A DNA stretch of 64,000 bases from the NCBI GenBank assembly GCA_039105265.1, contig JAPFFF010000012.1, positions 2,976,001 through 3,040,000 on the forward strand, given 5' to 3'. Each line of letters starts with the position of its first letter. The stretch's first letter is position 1. A program made the translations under genes and the position numbers. The notes below the pieces were generated by a model, which saw only the letters and a program-made list of their open reading frames with translations, did not search any database and had not been told where the DNA came from. This DNA comes from Tritrichomonas musculus (lineage: Eukaryota > Parabasalia > Tritrichomonadida > Tritrichomonadidae). Of the stretch, positions 1 to 8,854 are shown in pieces.

Positions 1-784
1 TCTGTTCTTCAGAAAAAACAGTCAAATCTGAAGAAGATATATCAAAGTTATAAATCGGCCTTCTTTTTATAGGTAAAATACCGTCATTTGATTCATACTC
101 AGAAGTATCTTTTTCAGTTTCTTGTTCTTCTTCTTCTTTTTCGGAAAGTAGTTCCACTGAAGAATTAATAAAAACAGAAGATCCTGAATCCTCGCTTAAT
201 TGTGGAACGTAAGTTTTTCCATGTGATGGTGGGCGAGGCTCATATCTTGGTGGAGTAAAATGATGTAAAGCTCTTAACTTCGGTCTTGGTTCTGTTTGAG
301 GTATTATTTGTTTTCGTTTCTTCCCTGGTGAATGGTGCGCCCTTGGATCAAGTGTATGATAATTTTCTTCTGGTGTTTCAGCAATTGTTGAAGAAGAAAG
401 ACGAACTGATCTGCTTTTGTGTGATTGGTTATTAATATTACCAACAGTAGAGTCATTGTAAAAATTGCTTGAATTAAATGTCTGTACTGGATTGGTATAT
501 TCAGAATAATTTAGTCGTTCTTTTCGAAAAGGACTTGCTCTATATACAGTTTGTGGGCTTTTTTCAAATTGTAGCGTATTTGTTTGAACGCTTACTCGAT
601 CTGTCTTTTTTTGAATATCAATCACGATATTTCTTTCTGAGTATTCTGGACTAGGTGGATTTGATTTTTTTTTAGGAGTAATGTCAATATAAATATTACG
701 TTCTTTAAGTTTACCATTATTAATAGAGTCTGTTGTTCTTTTAATTGCAAAAGGGATGCTTGAAGATGAGTCTAATTGATTCAT
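1..784 (-). CDS. Ser-rich low-complexity protein, partial at window edge
   Basis: An open frame runs from an ATG at 784-782 on the minus strand to the window edge (261 codons, no stop), so only the N-terminal part is here. The protein begins MNQLDSSSSIPFAIKR and is rich in Ser, Thr, Pro, Asn and basic residues; a Glu-rich stretch (EKEEEEQETEKD) lies near the truncated end. No transmembrane segment, signal peptide or known domain is visible; the composition suggests a disordered cytoplasmic or nuclear protein, possibly phosphoregulated. A TCAAAAAGTT motif lies about 50 bp upstream of the ATG. I do not recognise the family; the conserved part may lie outside the window. Confidence 0.7.
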   Translation of the reverse strand, partial: MNQLDSSSSIPFAIKRTTDSINNGKLKERNIYIDITPKKKSNPPSPEYSERNIVIDIQKKTDRVSVQTNTLQFEKSPQTVYRASPFRKERLNYSEYTNPVQTFNSSNFYNDSTVGNINNQSHKSRSVRLSSSTIAETPEENYHTLDPRAHHSPGKKRKQIIPQTEPRPKLRALHHFTPPRYEPRPPSHGKTYVPQLSEDSGSSVFINSSVELLSEKEEEEQETEKDTSEYESNDGILPIKRRPIYNFDISSSDLTVFSEEQ

Positions 785-1367
785 TAAAACAAGCGGGAAA
801 ATTGTGAGCAATTTGATTTAACGATTAATATTTGGTCAAAAAGTTTTCTATCTTTTAAATTTTTTTCGAAAAAATTTTTGAAAAGATCGATTTCTTTTTT
901 TTTTTTTTTTTTTTTTTAAGATTATATAGTTGCTTTGTTTTTTATGTTAATTTAATTAGAAGCAGTTTTTATTGTCATCAGGCCAAAAAAGATTCAGCAA
1001 TTATTCAGTTTATAAGATTTTTTGAAGCAAAACCTCCAAAAAGGGTTTTATTTTAAGTAAAAAGAATACCTCAAGAGATAATGACAAGTTGAAATCATAA
1101 GATATTGTTCTTTATTTTGAATAAAAAATATATTTTTCAATTGCATTTAATTTTTAATAATACAAATGCTTTTATATTATAGATTGAAGAATATCACTAA
1201 TGAGGTTGTCATTTAAAAATATGAGTGGATCTTATTTTTCTGTTTTCATAACTTTTCAACATTAATTAAAAAGAGAACGTGTAATTTTTTTTGGCAATAG
1301 CCACTTAACATAAATACTATTTTACAAATAATAATGCATAATCGATGATGCATTAGCTATATCATAA
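785..1367. other. Intergenic, A+T rich
   Basis: This gap between two minus-strand genes holds a poly(T) tract near 896-917 and TCAAAAAGTT at 836-845. The right part carries the 3' end of the Rad23-like gene transcript. I see no coding sequence or RNA gene. Confidence 0.5.
836..845. promoter_or_regulatory. TCAAAAAGTT motif upstream of edge gene
   Basis: The 10-mer TCAAAAAGTT lies about 50 bp upstream of the ATG at 784 (AACTTTTTGA on the gene strand). The same word recurs near other starts in the window. A promoter role is an inference from position only. Confidence 0.25.
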
Positions 1368-2366
1368 TCAACCATTTAACAATTTTTCTGCATCTTCTTC
1401 ATTATAATTTGAATCAACAAAAGCTTTAACTGTTTCTCTTCTTGTCTTTTTATATTTCTTTGTCAATCTTTGCACCGCTTCGGTATGAACATTTGGCATT
1501 TCATCATACATGGCTTCATATTCATCAGCCAGACTTATTGGCGAAGATGACACAAACCCTGCAAGTTCCATGGCAAAATCAAGATCTATTGTATTTCTCA
1601 TTGAAGCAATTGAAAAATTTTCTTTTGTAAATTGTGAAACAATGAGAAGCAGTCCAGGATTATGGTCGATCATACCTGAAATACGCATAGTCTCACTTAA
1701 ATTTGCATAAAAATTACATTTTTCATCGTACAATTGTTTAAGATGGATTTTTTTAAAACACTCTGAAAGATAAAAATCTAATTGTTCTTTTGGAATATCT
1801 GAAAAATCATCAGCATCAGGAAATCCATTTTCGTAATATAATGGCTCGGAATCAACAGGAATACTTGGTACACTTGATAATACAAGTGGTTCTTGATATT
1901 GATTCTCAGCACTATTAGCATTGTTATTATCATTACTATTGTTATCTGATGGCTTTTGCTCTAATTCTGGTGATTTATCCAGATCTTGACGTTGTTCTAC
2001 TAGATTTTGGTCTTGTTCTATTTTTTCTTCTGGTGCCTTATTTTCTGATTCTTCCTTTTTTTCCTCTTTTTCTGATTGATGTTCTCCTTGTGCTTTTTTG
2101 TTCTCTTCTTTTTTGATTTTTTTAGATCTCTTGCGGGACTTTTTTGAATCTTTATTCTTAATATAAACAAGAATTCTGCTATTCGCGTTTAATTTCATAA
2201 GTGCGTTCGCTTCTTTCAAAATATTTCCATTATTTATAAATACCATTTGTTGATCTGGATAAGAATATTGGGAAATAAGGAGTTCTCGAAGTTGATCTAA
2301 AGTTGTAGTTTGTGGAATATCTATTTCGATTTGTTCTTTATGAACTTGTTGAATAAAGAATCTCAT
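1368..2366 (-). CDS. Rad23/Dsk2-like UBL-UBA protein
   Basis: This 332-aa protein appears to be a ubiquitin shuttle. Residues 1-70 (MRFFIQQVHKEQIEID...) read as a ubiquitin-like fold without a terminal Gly-Gly. A charged Lys/Glu/Gln/Asn-rich linker follows (about 72-160). Residues around 215-250 contain a helical SGMIDHNPGLLLIVSQFT-type segment reminiscent of the XPC-binding/STI1 helices of Rad23 and Dsk2. The last ~37 residues (AVQRLTKKYKKTRRETVKAF...) fit a UBA domain. Known members carry ubiquitylated cargo to the proteasome and, for Rad23, take part in nucleotide excision repair. It is divergent enough that the UBL call is stronger than the UBA call. It lies head-to-head, 72 bp from the next gene, so they may share a bidirectional promoter. 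Confidence 0.6.
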   Translation of the reverse strand: MRFFIQQVHKEQIEIDIPQTTTLDQLRELLISQYSYPDQQMVFINNGNILKEANALMKLNANSRILVYIKNKDSKKSRKRSKKIKKEENKKAQGEHQSEKEEKKEESENKAPEEKIEQDQNLVEQRQDLDKSPELEQKPSDNNSNDNNNANSAENQYQEPLVLSSVPSIPVDSEPLYYENGFPDADDFSDIPKEQLDFYLSECFKKIHLKQLYDEKCNFYANLSETMRISGMIDHNPGLLLIVSQFTKENFSIASMRNTIDLDFAMELAGFVSSSPISLADEYEAMYDEMPNVHTEAVQRLTKKYKKTRRETVKAFVDSNYNEEDAEKLLNG

Positions 2367-2438
2367 TTTTATTACTATTATGGTTATATTTATTTTTTTA
2401 GAAAATATGGTTATATTTTTATATCCTTTTTAGTTTTT

Positions 2439-2756
2439 ATGTGGAGAATACCTATATTTCTTCCCCAACAACGAACTTATTGTCCTCCTCCTCCTCAGCA
2501 AAATCAAAACGTAGATATACAAGAAATTGATGATAGTGAAGAAGATAGCTCAGATATAGTTTTTCTCGGTAAAGCAAAATCAAGTGATATCGAGTCTAAT
2601 AAGAAAATCATAGATAAAATAAATTATGAGGAATTAGCTGAAATAGAGAATGTTATTTACGATCGAAAAAAACTTCATTTAATCCTCTGCCATTTAAACG
2701 GAGTTAATCCTGATGATCCGATTTTCAATGAATTTTATAACAAACAAAATAGTTGA
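2439..2756 (+). CDS. Small acidic protein with SUMO-interaction-like motif
   Basis: This is a 105-aa protein starting MWRIPIFLPQQ. The frame stays open upstream, but the preceding residues are hydrophobic A+T-rich translation, so the ATG at 2439 is preferred. A Pro-rich piece is followed by an acidic run ending in DIVFLG, which fits the acidic-patch plus hydrophobic-core form of a SUMO-interacting motif. The C-terminal ~50 residues look helical (NYEELAEIENVIYDRKK). No catalytic domain is visible and I do not know the family. It is divergent from the UBL protein at 72 bp. Part of its coding sequence (2610-2656) is duplicated with one mismatch at 26229-26275, upstream of the methyltransferase gene. 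Confidence 0.5.
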   Translation: MWRIPIFLPQQRTYCPPPPQQNQNVDIQEIDDSEEDSSDIVFLGKAKSSDIESNKKIIDKINYEELAEIENVIYDRKKLHLILCHLNGVNPDDPIFNEFYNKQNS

Positions 2757-2883
2757 ATTCATAATATGTTAAATATACATCCAATAATTTCAGATGAATT
2801 AATAATATTAGAGCATTACAACTTTTTTGGAAGTGTACAAATATTTATATATTTCTCATTATCGCGAAACAAAAAAAATTCTC

Positions 2884-3011
2884 TTTTGCATCTAGGTTTT
2901 CCTGTTCAAACAAGTTTTCATTGAAAGAGTTATGAAACTAACCCTGTCCTCTTTCATTTTTGGACAGTATTGTCCACAATTGAGAGTGGACAGTAAAACC
3001 TAGTTTTGTAT
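2884..3011. mobile_element. 112-bp hairpin MITE with 8-bp TSD
   Basis: The element spans 2892-3003. Its ends are inverted: CTAGGTTTTCCTGT at the left and ACAGTAAAACCTAG at the right, 14 bp with one mismatch. It is flanked by TTTTGCAT (2884-2891) and TTTTGTAT (3004-3011), an 8-bp duplication with one mismatch. An 8-bp duplication with CTAG/CAG-type ends fits a non-autonomous hAT-like MITE; the superfamily is an inference. It lies in the gap upstream of the BAR gene. Confidence 0.55.
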
Positions 3012-3194
3012 GGTTTAATTATGCAAATCAATTTGTTATTTTGTTTTTAAGTAAAATATATTTATTCGGCATGGTTATTTTTATATTTTATTCTAGGCAA
3101 GAAATTGCTGTAATATAAAAATCTTACTTTTCGCATTTTTAACCATTTGTAAAATGATAAGATAATTTTGTAAACTTTATATTTGTGAGTTTAT

Positions 3195-3204
3195 TCAAAA
3201 AGTT
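3195..3204 (+). promoter_or_regulatory. TCAAAAAGTT motif and Inr-like TCATTT before BAR gene
   Basis: TCAAAAAGTT lies 19 bp before the ATG at 3223. A TCATTT just after it (about 3209-3214) resembles the trichomonad initiator consensus TCAYWW close to the start codon. The position fits a core promoter; this is not proven. Confidence 0.3.
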
Positions 3205-3222
3205 TATTTTCATTTAAATAAC

Positions 3223-3873
3223 ATGAAAGATATATGGGAGAAAGCCAAGAAGCAATATCATCTCGGAGTAGATGCTGTTATGAAAAAAACTGGTATAAAA
3301 AATGAGCCAGAAGATCCTAATTTTCTCAATCATTGGGAAAAATTACAAAATATAGAAATTAGTACGATGAAAATTTATAAATCAATATCTGATCTTACAA
3401 ATGCATCACAAAACTTATGTGATATTTCAGTTGCAACATCGTCAGCAATTTCATCAAGTTTTGATACCACTGACGCTCCAAATTTTGAAAATTCACAAAA
3501 AACAGTTTCATATCTTACAGATTGCAAAAATTATTGTAAAGGAAACGTGTGGGATGAAGTTAATGAAAAATGCCTAGGCCCTCTACGTGAGTACATGAAT
3601 CGAATAATGGAATTGAAGAAATTAGCAGAAAAAAGAAAGAAAAATAAAGTTCTTTGCGAGTCGGCAAGCGACCCTCAGGAGCTTGCAAAACGACAAGAAA
3701 AATATACTAGATACAATTCATCATATCTTGAAGGTGTAGAAGAGATTTCAACCCAGCAAACAGATTTATTCGTTCAAGTTTTCAATGAATATCAAGCAAT
3801 AATGAAGAATTTTATTGAATATTCAAAAAAAGGTTTGGATGTTTTATCTGATCAAACAGAATCGGACAATTAA
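3223..3873 (+). CDS. BAR-domain protein
   Basis: This 216-aa, almost wholly helical protein reads as a single BAR domain. It has an N-terminal amphipathic segment (MKDIWEKAKKQYHLGVDAVMKK), a first long helix (about 35-70), a second helix with the basic KKLAEKRKKNK stretch that usually faces membrane lipids (about 128-160), and a third helix near 165-205. The length matches an isolated BAR module with no SH3 or PH domain. BAR proteins dimerise and sense or shape curved membranes in endocytosis and trafficking. The call rests on helix layout and charge pattern rather than on an invariant motif. Upstream are a TCAAAAAGTT word and an Inr-like TCATTT. Part of this upstream region (about 3019-3170) is duplicated near 26273-26418. 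Confidence 0.6.
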   Translation: MKDIWEKAKKQYHLGVDAVMKKTGIKNEPEDPNFLNHWEKLQNIEISTMKIYKSISDLTNASQNLCDISVATSSAISSSFDTTDAPNFENSQKTVSYLTDCKNYCKGNVWDEVNEKCLGPLREYMNRIMELKKLAEKRKKNKVLCESASDPQELAKRQEKYTRYNSSYLEGVEEISTQQTDLFVQVFNEYQAIMKNFIEYSKKGLDVLSDQTESDN

Positions 3874-4016
3874 CATTTTTTTCAATTATTTATGATGTAA
3901 ATAGTTTTGTTTCGAAGGAAGTATAATGAAGTAATTTGTTATTTTGTTTTAAGCTATTAAAAACTATTTATTCTGATTTCTTAAAATTTTATAAAATAAC
4001 GTTTTCAATTTTTTAA

Positions 4017-5903
4017 ATGAGTTCTTTGAAATCTTTCAAAAGAATGAATGGTATAGCAAACTATGATCCTCAGCTTGAAATCAAAGTAATCAATCTTCTT
4101 TTTCGTTTAGAAACATATTCACCCAAAAGGATATATAAAAAAATAATTAAAATTCTTGATCTCAAAAACCGATGGAATATTTGGCTTCTTGGGAGAAATT
4201 TTTATCATGTATGCTATGGACGTCCACGACTAATTATTCCTATGTGTGAATTGGCATCACTTGCTAAGGAAGATGTTTTTCAAATCTCTAATGAAGATAA
4301 TAGTATTAACTATAAAAGTGAATGGAATTCAGCTCTATCAATTTCTATTATTACAGAAAAAGACAACTTTATTTCTTGTGCGCCACCAGAATCAGTTTTT
4401 TTATATGGATTTTTATGCAATTATAATATTGTTGACCCCACTTCACGATTTGAAGCCATTGAAAAAAAGTTCGCAGCAATTGAAAAAATAATTGAAAGAG
4501 GACTTATTGTTGAAACTCTTCTTCCTCTCCTTCTTTCATGCTTTAATATTTTCAAAGAAAAATCTCCAAACTTTTTGAATGAAATTTTATCGTTCATTGA
4601 ACAAAACAGGAACCAGCAAGCCAATCAGGGCATCCCTTTTAACTATAACTTAGTGTACAGCGAGATACAAAACTTTTTAAATATGAAATGTGATATGAAA
4701 CATATCACTCCCTTTTCGATTTCCCGCGCGAGCAATGAAAACCACGAAGAAAAGCATTCATACGTATCGGCTGAAGAAAGGAAAGCATCTCTTCTTCACC
4801 AGCGGAAAAGTGCCAAGCAATCAAATCAAGAAACAGTCAACAATGAAGAGAACGAAGACAATTATGAAGAAGATTCAACCGACTTTGAAGATGAAAACGA
4901 AAATGAAAATGAAAATGAAAACAACAACAACAACAACAATTCAGAAAATGAAAACAACAACAATGATAATGATGATGATAATGATAATGATGATGATAAT
5001 GATAATGATAATGATAATGATAATGATGATGATAATGATAATTCAGTAAATGAAAATAACAAGAAAAATTTAAAAAGTTTAAAAAATGGTGGTGAAGTGA
5101 AATCTCTATCGTTGAGTCACAGTATTCACAAAATCATCAGTGCAGATGACGTTGACAGTCTCCAACAATTCTCAACGGCACCTGACTTCTCATTTGACCT
5201 TCGTGTTGATACTTCTCTGACATGTTGTTACGAGCTTCTGATGTACAAGCCAACGCTCATTCAGCTTAGTGCATTTTACGGCTCGCTTCGCTGCTTCAAG
5301 TTTCTGTATCTGAACAGAGCATCGCTCACTATGAACGACTTCAACGACGAGATGCCGAACAGCATAGCGTCATTTGCCATTGCAGGAGGCAACATTGAAA
5401 TCGTTCGAATTTTAACATCAGTGAAAATTAATTTTAATTCAGCATTATTCACGTCGGTAGGATTTCACCGTGATGAGCTTTTTTATTGGTTTATTGAGAA
5501 CATGGGAAGTGAAGGCTTGAACGTCAATGATAAAGAATTCGATGGAATGAATTTGATGCATTTCGCAGCTGAATCTAACAATCTGAGTATCGCTCAATTT
5601 CTGATTGAAAGTGAGATAAAAATCGATTTTTCTACAAATTATGATGAGGATAACGTTGAAACACCCTTCAATTTGGCTTGTAGTTACGATTGTGTTGGAA
5701 TCGTGAAAATGATTTGTGATTATTGCGATGATATTCCAAAAGAAGCGGTTATTGACGGTTTGTCGGTTTGCATTGCTTCAAATTCGGCTGATTCGTTCTC
5801 TTTCTTGGTCCAATTCGCTTTGGCAAAGAAAATGATTTCTGATGATGATATTCGTAGCTTAAAAGAGAAAATTGGATCTGATGGTTTTGCTGAATTTTTA
5901 TAA
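4017..5903 (+). CDS. Ankyrin-repeat protein with Asp/Asn tract
   Basis: This 628-aa protein has an N-terminal helical region (about 1-240) resembling the trichomonad DUF3447-type ankyrin family. A long low-complexity linker follows (about 277-350), made of Glu/Asn, Asn and Asp/Asn repeats. The C-terminal part (about 385-620) has ankyrin-like repeats, such as PTLIQLSAFYGSLRCFKFLY, SIASFAIAGGNIEIVRIL and NLMHFAAESNNLSIAQFL. There is no transmembrane segment. Ankyrin stacks mediate protein binding; the partner is unknown. The C-terminal coding part is less A+T-rich than its neighbours. It is transcribed in the same direction as the BAR gene, 143 bp downstream. The nucleotide repeats in the linker probably vary in length between strains. 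Confidence 0.75.
   Translation: MSSLKSFKRMNGIANYDPQLEIKVINLLFRLETYSPKRIYKKIIKILDLKNRWNIWLLGRNFYHVCYGRPRLIIPMCELASLAKEDVFQISNEDNSINYKSEWNSALSISIITEKDNFISCAPPESVFLYGFLCNYNIVDPTSRFEAIEKKFAAIEKIIERGLIVETLLPLLLSCFNIFKEKSPNFLNEILSFIEQNRNQQANQGIPFNYNLVYSEIQNFLNMKCDMKHITPFSISRASNENHEEKHSYVSAEERKASLLHQRKSAKQSNQETVNNEENEDNYEEDSTDFEDENENENENENNNNNNNSENENNNNDNDDDNDNDDDNDNDNDNDNDDDNDNSVNENNKKNLKSLKNGGEVKSLSLSHSIHKIISADDVDSLQQFSTAPDFSFDLRVDTSLTCCYELLMYKPTLIQLSAFYGSLRCFKFLYLNRASLTMNDFNDEMPNSIASFAIAGGNIEIVRILTSVKINFNSALFTSVGFHRDELFYWFIENMGSEGLNVNDKEFDGMNLMHFAAESNNLSIAQFLIESEIKIDFSTNYDEDNVETPFNLACSYDCVGIVKMICDYCDDIPKEAVIDGLSVCIASNSADSFSFLVQFALAKKMISDDDIRSLKEKIGSDGFAEFL
4885..5045 (+). repeat. In-frame GAAAAT / AAC / GATAAT microsatellites
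   Basis: Short perfect repeats inside the ankyrin gene encode Glu-Asn, poly-Asn and Asp-Asn runs. All units are multiples of three, so length changes keep the frame. Confidence 0.8.
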
Positions 5904-6366
5904 TTCTTCATCTTTGTTGAAAAAGAAAATAAATCAGTGCAATATCGAACTTTAAAAAGTTTTATACTAATTAATATATATTAAAAAAAAAACTATAATT
6001 TGTACTTTGGTAAAGAAAATTGAATTATCTGCTTTTTGAAAGATCGAGCATGGCTGCCACAAAAAAAAAAAAAAAATGATTCTTTCTTATAAATATTATA
6101 TTTTTTTTGGCTTTGAATATCTTTGAATGTTCTGTAAAAATTATAGAATTTTTTAAAAATGTATTTTTTCATGGCGAAGTGACAAACTATAGAAAAAGTT
6201 ACACCATTTTTTTCTGAGGAAAATTCGTTATTCTGACTTTTTGAGTTAATTGAGAAGGCATACAAAAAGTTCTAAAATTTTCTTGTAAAGTTTTGAAAAA
6301 GTTCACTAAGATAAAACCATGAAAAAGCGCCATTTTTATAGAACTAAACCAATCAAAGAAACCGAG

Positions 6367-6988
6367 ATGACGACATTGCCGCCCATAGCATGATCACGAT
6401 CAGTAATGCTTAGCAGCTAGCTGGTTGTAACTGCGGCGAGTCGTCATCCGGACAAAGATATCACGATTTCATCCGGAAGATCTGGAATGACGACATTGCC
6501 GCCCATAGCAAGACCACGATCAGCAATGCTTAGCAGCTAGCTGGTTGTAACTGCGGCGAGTCGTCATCCGGACAAAGATATCGCGATTTCATCCGGAAGA
6601 TCTGGAATGACGACATTGCCGCCCATAGCAAGACCACGATCAGCAATGCTTAGCAGCTAGCTGGTTGTAACTGCGGCGAGTCGTCATCCGGACAAAGATA
6701 TCGCGATTTCATCCGGAAGATCTGGAATGACGACATTGCCGCCCATAGCAAGACCACGATCAGCAATGCTTAGCAGCTAGCTGGTTGTAACTGCGGCGAG
6801 TCGTCATCCGGACAAAGATATCACGATTTCATCCGGAAGATCTGGAATGACGACATTGCCGCCCATAGCAAGACCACGATCAGCAATGCTTAGCAGCTGG
6901 CTGGTTGTAACTGCGGCGAGTCGTCATCCGGACAAAGATATCGCGATTTCATCCGGAAGATCTGGAATGACGACATTGCCGCCCATAG
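6367..6988 (+). repeat. 120-bp tandem array 1 (5 units + 22 bp)
   Basis: Units start at 6367, 6487, 6607, 6727 and 6847 with an exact 120-bp period and a partial sixth at 6967. The unit is far richer in G+C than its surroundings. It contains ATGACGAC and, further on, GTCGTCAT as inverted words, the palindrome CAGCTAGCTG, and two TCATCCGGA boxes. The first unit has a variant (TGATCACGATCAGTAATG), and a G/A difference in TATC(G/A)CGAT varies between units; units are otherwise nearly identical. Confidence 0.95.
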
Positions 6989-7195
6989 GACGACCACGGT
7001 GGCAATAAAAAGATGAAAATAAAACAAACAAAAAACAAACAAAATTGATTATTTAATATTATTATTACGATTTTTTAATTTTTTTATTTTGATAAAGCTT
7101 ATTTAAAATATTCTGAGTCTTCTCAGAAATTTGTTAAATTTTTTTTTTTATAAATATATATAACTTTTTGAAAGAATTATGGTCTTTTTATATTT

Positions 7196-7273
7196 ATGGA
7201 AGAAGACCAAAATCTTTATTATTCAGCGAAATATCTATCTCATACGCAAAGACCTAATTCTTTAAAAGATAAA
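7196..7273 (+). pseudogene. Truncated 5' copy of the MULE transposase
   Basis: The first 26 codons (MEEDQNLYYSAKYLSHT...) and the upstream sequence match the start of the transposase at 8855. After GATAAA the sequence switches to arm sequence (GTTCTAAAATTTTC), the same as near 6284. It is therefore a copy made by arm duplication, not a gene. The mirror-image copy in the right arm breaks at the same base. Confidence 0.85.
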
Positions 7274-7315
7274 GTTCTAAAATTTTCTTGTAAAGTTTTG
7301 AAAAAGTTCACTAAG

Positions 7316-8098
7316 ATAAAACCAGACCCTATTAAGGTATTCATTCAATTTTGTAGTATTCAAAAAGTGACAACAAAAATACAAATTTTGCGAAAAATAT
7401 CATAATAAATTTTAATTTTTTATATTAAATATTCATAAAAAAATAATATCATTATATAATATATTTAAATTATTCTATATCTTGCTAAAAGTAGAGATAA
7501 TTTCATAAATAATCACTCAGCTAATCTTTTCAACCTGAGTTAAAATTTGAAAAATTGGACATATTTTTTGATTTTGAAAAGAATTATTTTAAAAAATCAA
7601 AAATTCCGACGCTGGGGACTTTATTTTGGATAGATTTTTACTTTGAATACTTTACATATTTTTACTTTTCAGAAATCTTTATTTTCTCACAATTATTCAA
7701 TTGTTTATATCTTACAATCTCACAATTATTTCTTATAAAAATGCACAATATTCTGAAGTATATAATAATTTCATAGAATTGATCTCAATTTTCTGATGAT
7801 TCAAATATTTCATAAAAATTTAATTCAATTTAATAAATTAACTAAAAAATAGATCTTATATTTAAAATTGCATTTTCCTCATATTTGCTATGATATTTAT
7901 ACAAAACATCATTTTTTTTTCTAAACTTATCAAATTGTAAAATTTTCATTCAAAAAGCAAAATTAATTTATTTTTATATTTTACGTTAATTTTACCATTA
8001 TATTTAGTAATTAAATTGATGTCATCATATATTTTATTATATTACAATATGATATCATATACTGCTTTTGTTCAACCTTAATATGGTCTATAAAACCA
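7316..8098 (+). mobile_element. 765-bp non-autonomous MULE, copy A
   Basis: The element is 7325-8089, with ends GACCCTATTAAGG and CCTTAATATGGTCT, inserted into the left arm. The 9-bp duplication ATAAAACCA is perfect (7316-7324 and 8090-8098), and the undisturbed target is seen at 6315-6323. It encodes no transposase; a 73-codon frame at 7555-7776 is shared with the other copies but looks like A+T-rich chance coding. It differs from copies B and C at many positions, so it is probably older. Confidence 0.85.
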
Positions 8099-8145
8099 TG
8101 AAAAAGCGCCATTTTTATAGAACTAAACCAATCAAAGAAACCGAG

Positions 8146-8647
8146 ATGACGACATTGCCGCCCATAGCATGATCACGATCAGTAATGCTTAGCAGCTAGC
8201 TGGTTGTAACTGCGGCGAGTCGTCATCCGGACAAAGATATCACGATTTCATCCGGAAGATCTGGAATGACGACATTGCCGCCCATAGCAAGACCACGATC
8301 AGCAATGCTTAGCAGCTAGCTGGTTGTAACTGCGGCGAGTCGTCATCCGGACAAAGATATCACGATTTCATCCGGAAGATCTGGAATGACGACATTGCCG
8401 CCCATAGCAAGACCACGATCAGCAATGCTTAGCAGCTAGCTGGTTGTAACTGCGGCGAGTCGTCATCCGGACAAAGATATCGCGATTTCATCCGGAAGAT
8501 CTGGAATGACGACATTGCCGCCCATAGCAAGACCACGATCAGCAATGCTTAGCAGCTAGCTGGTTGTAACTGCGGCGAGTCGTCATCCGGACAAAGATAT
8601 CACGATTTCATCCGGAAGATCTGGAATGACGACATTGCCGCCCATAG
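8146..8647 (+). repeat. 120-bp tandem array 2 (4 units + 22 bp)
   Basis: Same unit and phase as array 1: units at 8146, 8266, 8386 and 8506 and a partial at 8626. The first unit again is the TGATCACGATCAGTAATG variant, so this array has the same outer edge as arrays 1 and 4. Confidence 0.95.
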
Positions 8648-8820
8648 GACGACCACGGTGGCAATAAAAAGATGAAAATAAAACAAACAAAAAACAAACA
8701 AAATTGATTATTTAATATTATTATTACGATTTTTTAATTTTTTTATTTTGATAAAGCTTATTTAAAATATTCTGAGTCTTCTCAGAAATTTGTTAAATTT
8801 TTTTTTTTATAAATATATAT

Positions 8821-8830
8821 AACTTTTTGA
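8821..8830 (+). promoter_or_regulatory. AACTTTTTGA motif upstream of MULE transposase
   Basis: AACTTTTTGA lies 24 bp before the transposase ATG, and is copied with it at 7162-7171 and, inverted, at 13499-13508. The position matches that of the same word before some cellular genes, suggesting the element carries a host-like promoter. Confidence 0.3.
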
Positions 8831-8854
8831 AAGAATTATGGTCTTTTTATATTT

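Noticed and set aside
2892-3003. Attenuator or terminator hairpin
   Set aside because: The stem is the inverted ends of a MITE with flanking target duplication, which explains it better.
6367-6988. Hammerhead ribozyme in the 120-bp unit
   Set aside because: CGGATGA words occur on the minus strand, but the CTGATGA...GAAA core and matching stems are absent.
7555-7776. 73-aa gene shared by the 765-bp MITEs (also 11747-11968 and 12356-12577)
   Set aside because: Phe/Tyr/Ile-rich translation of A+T-rich DNA; shared only because the elements are copies.
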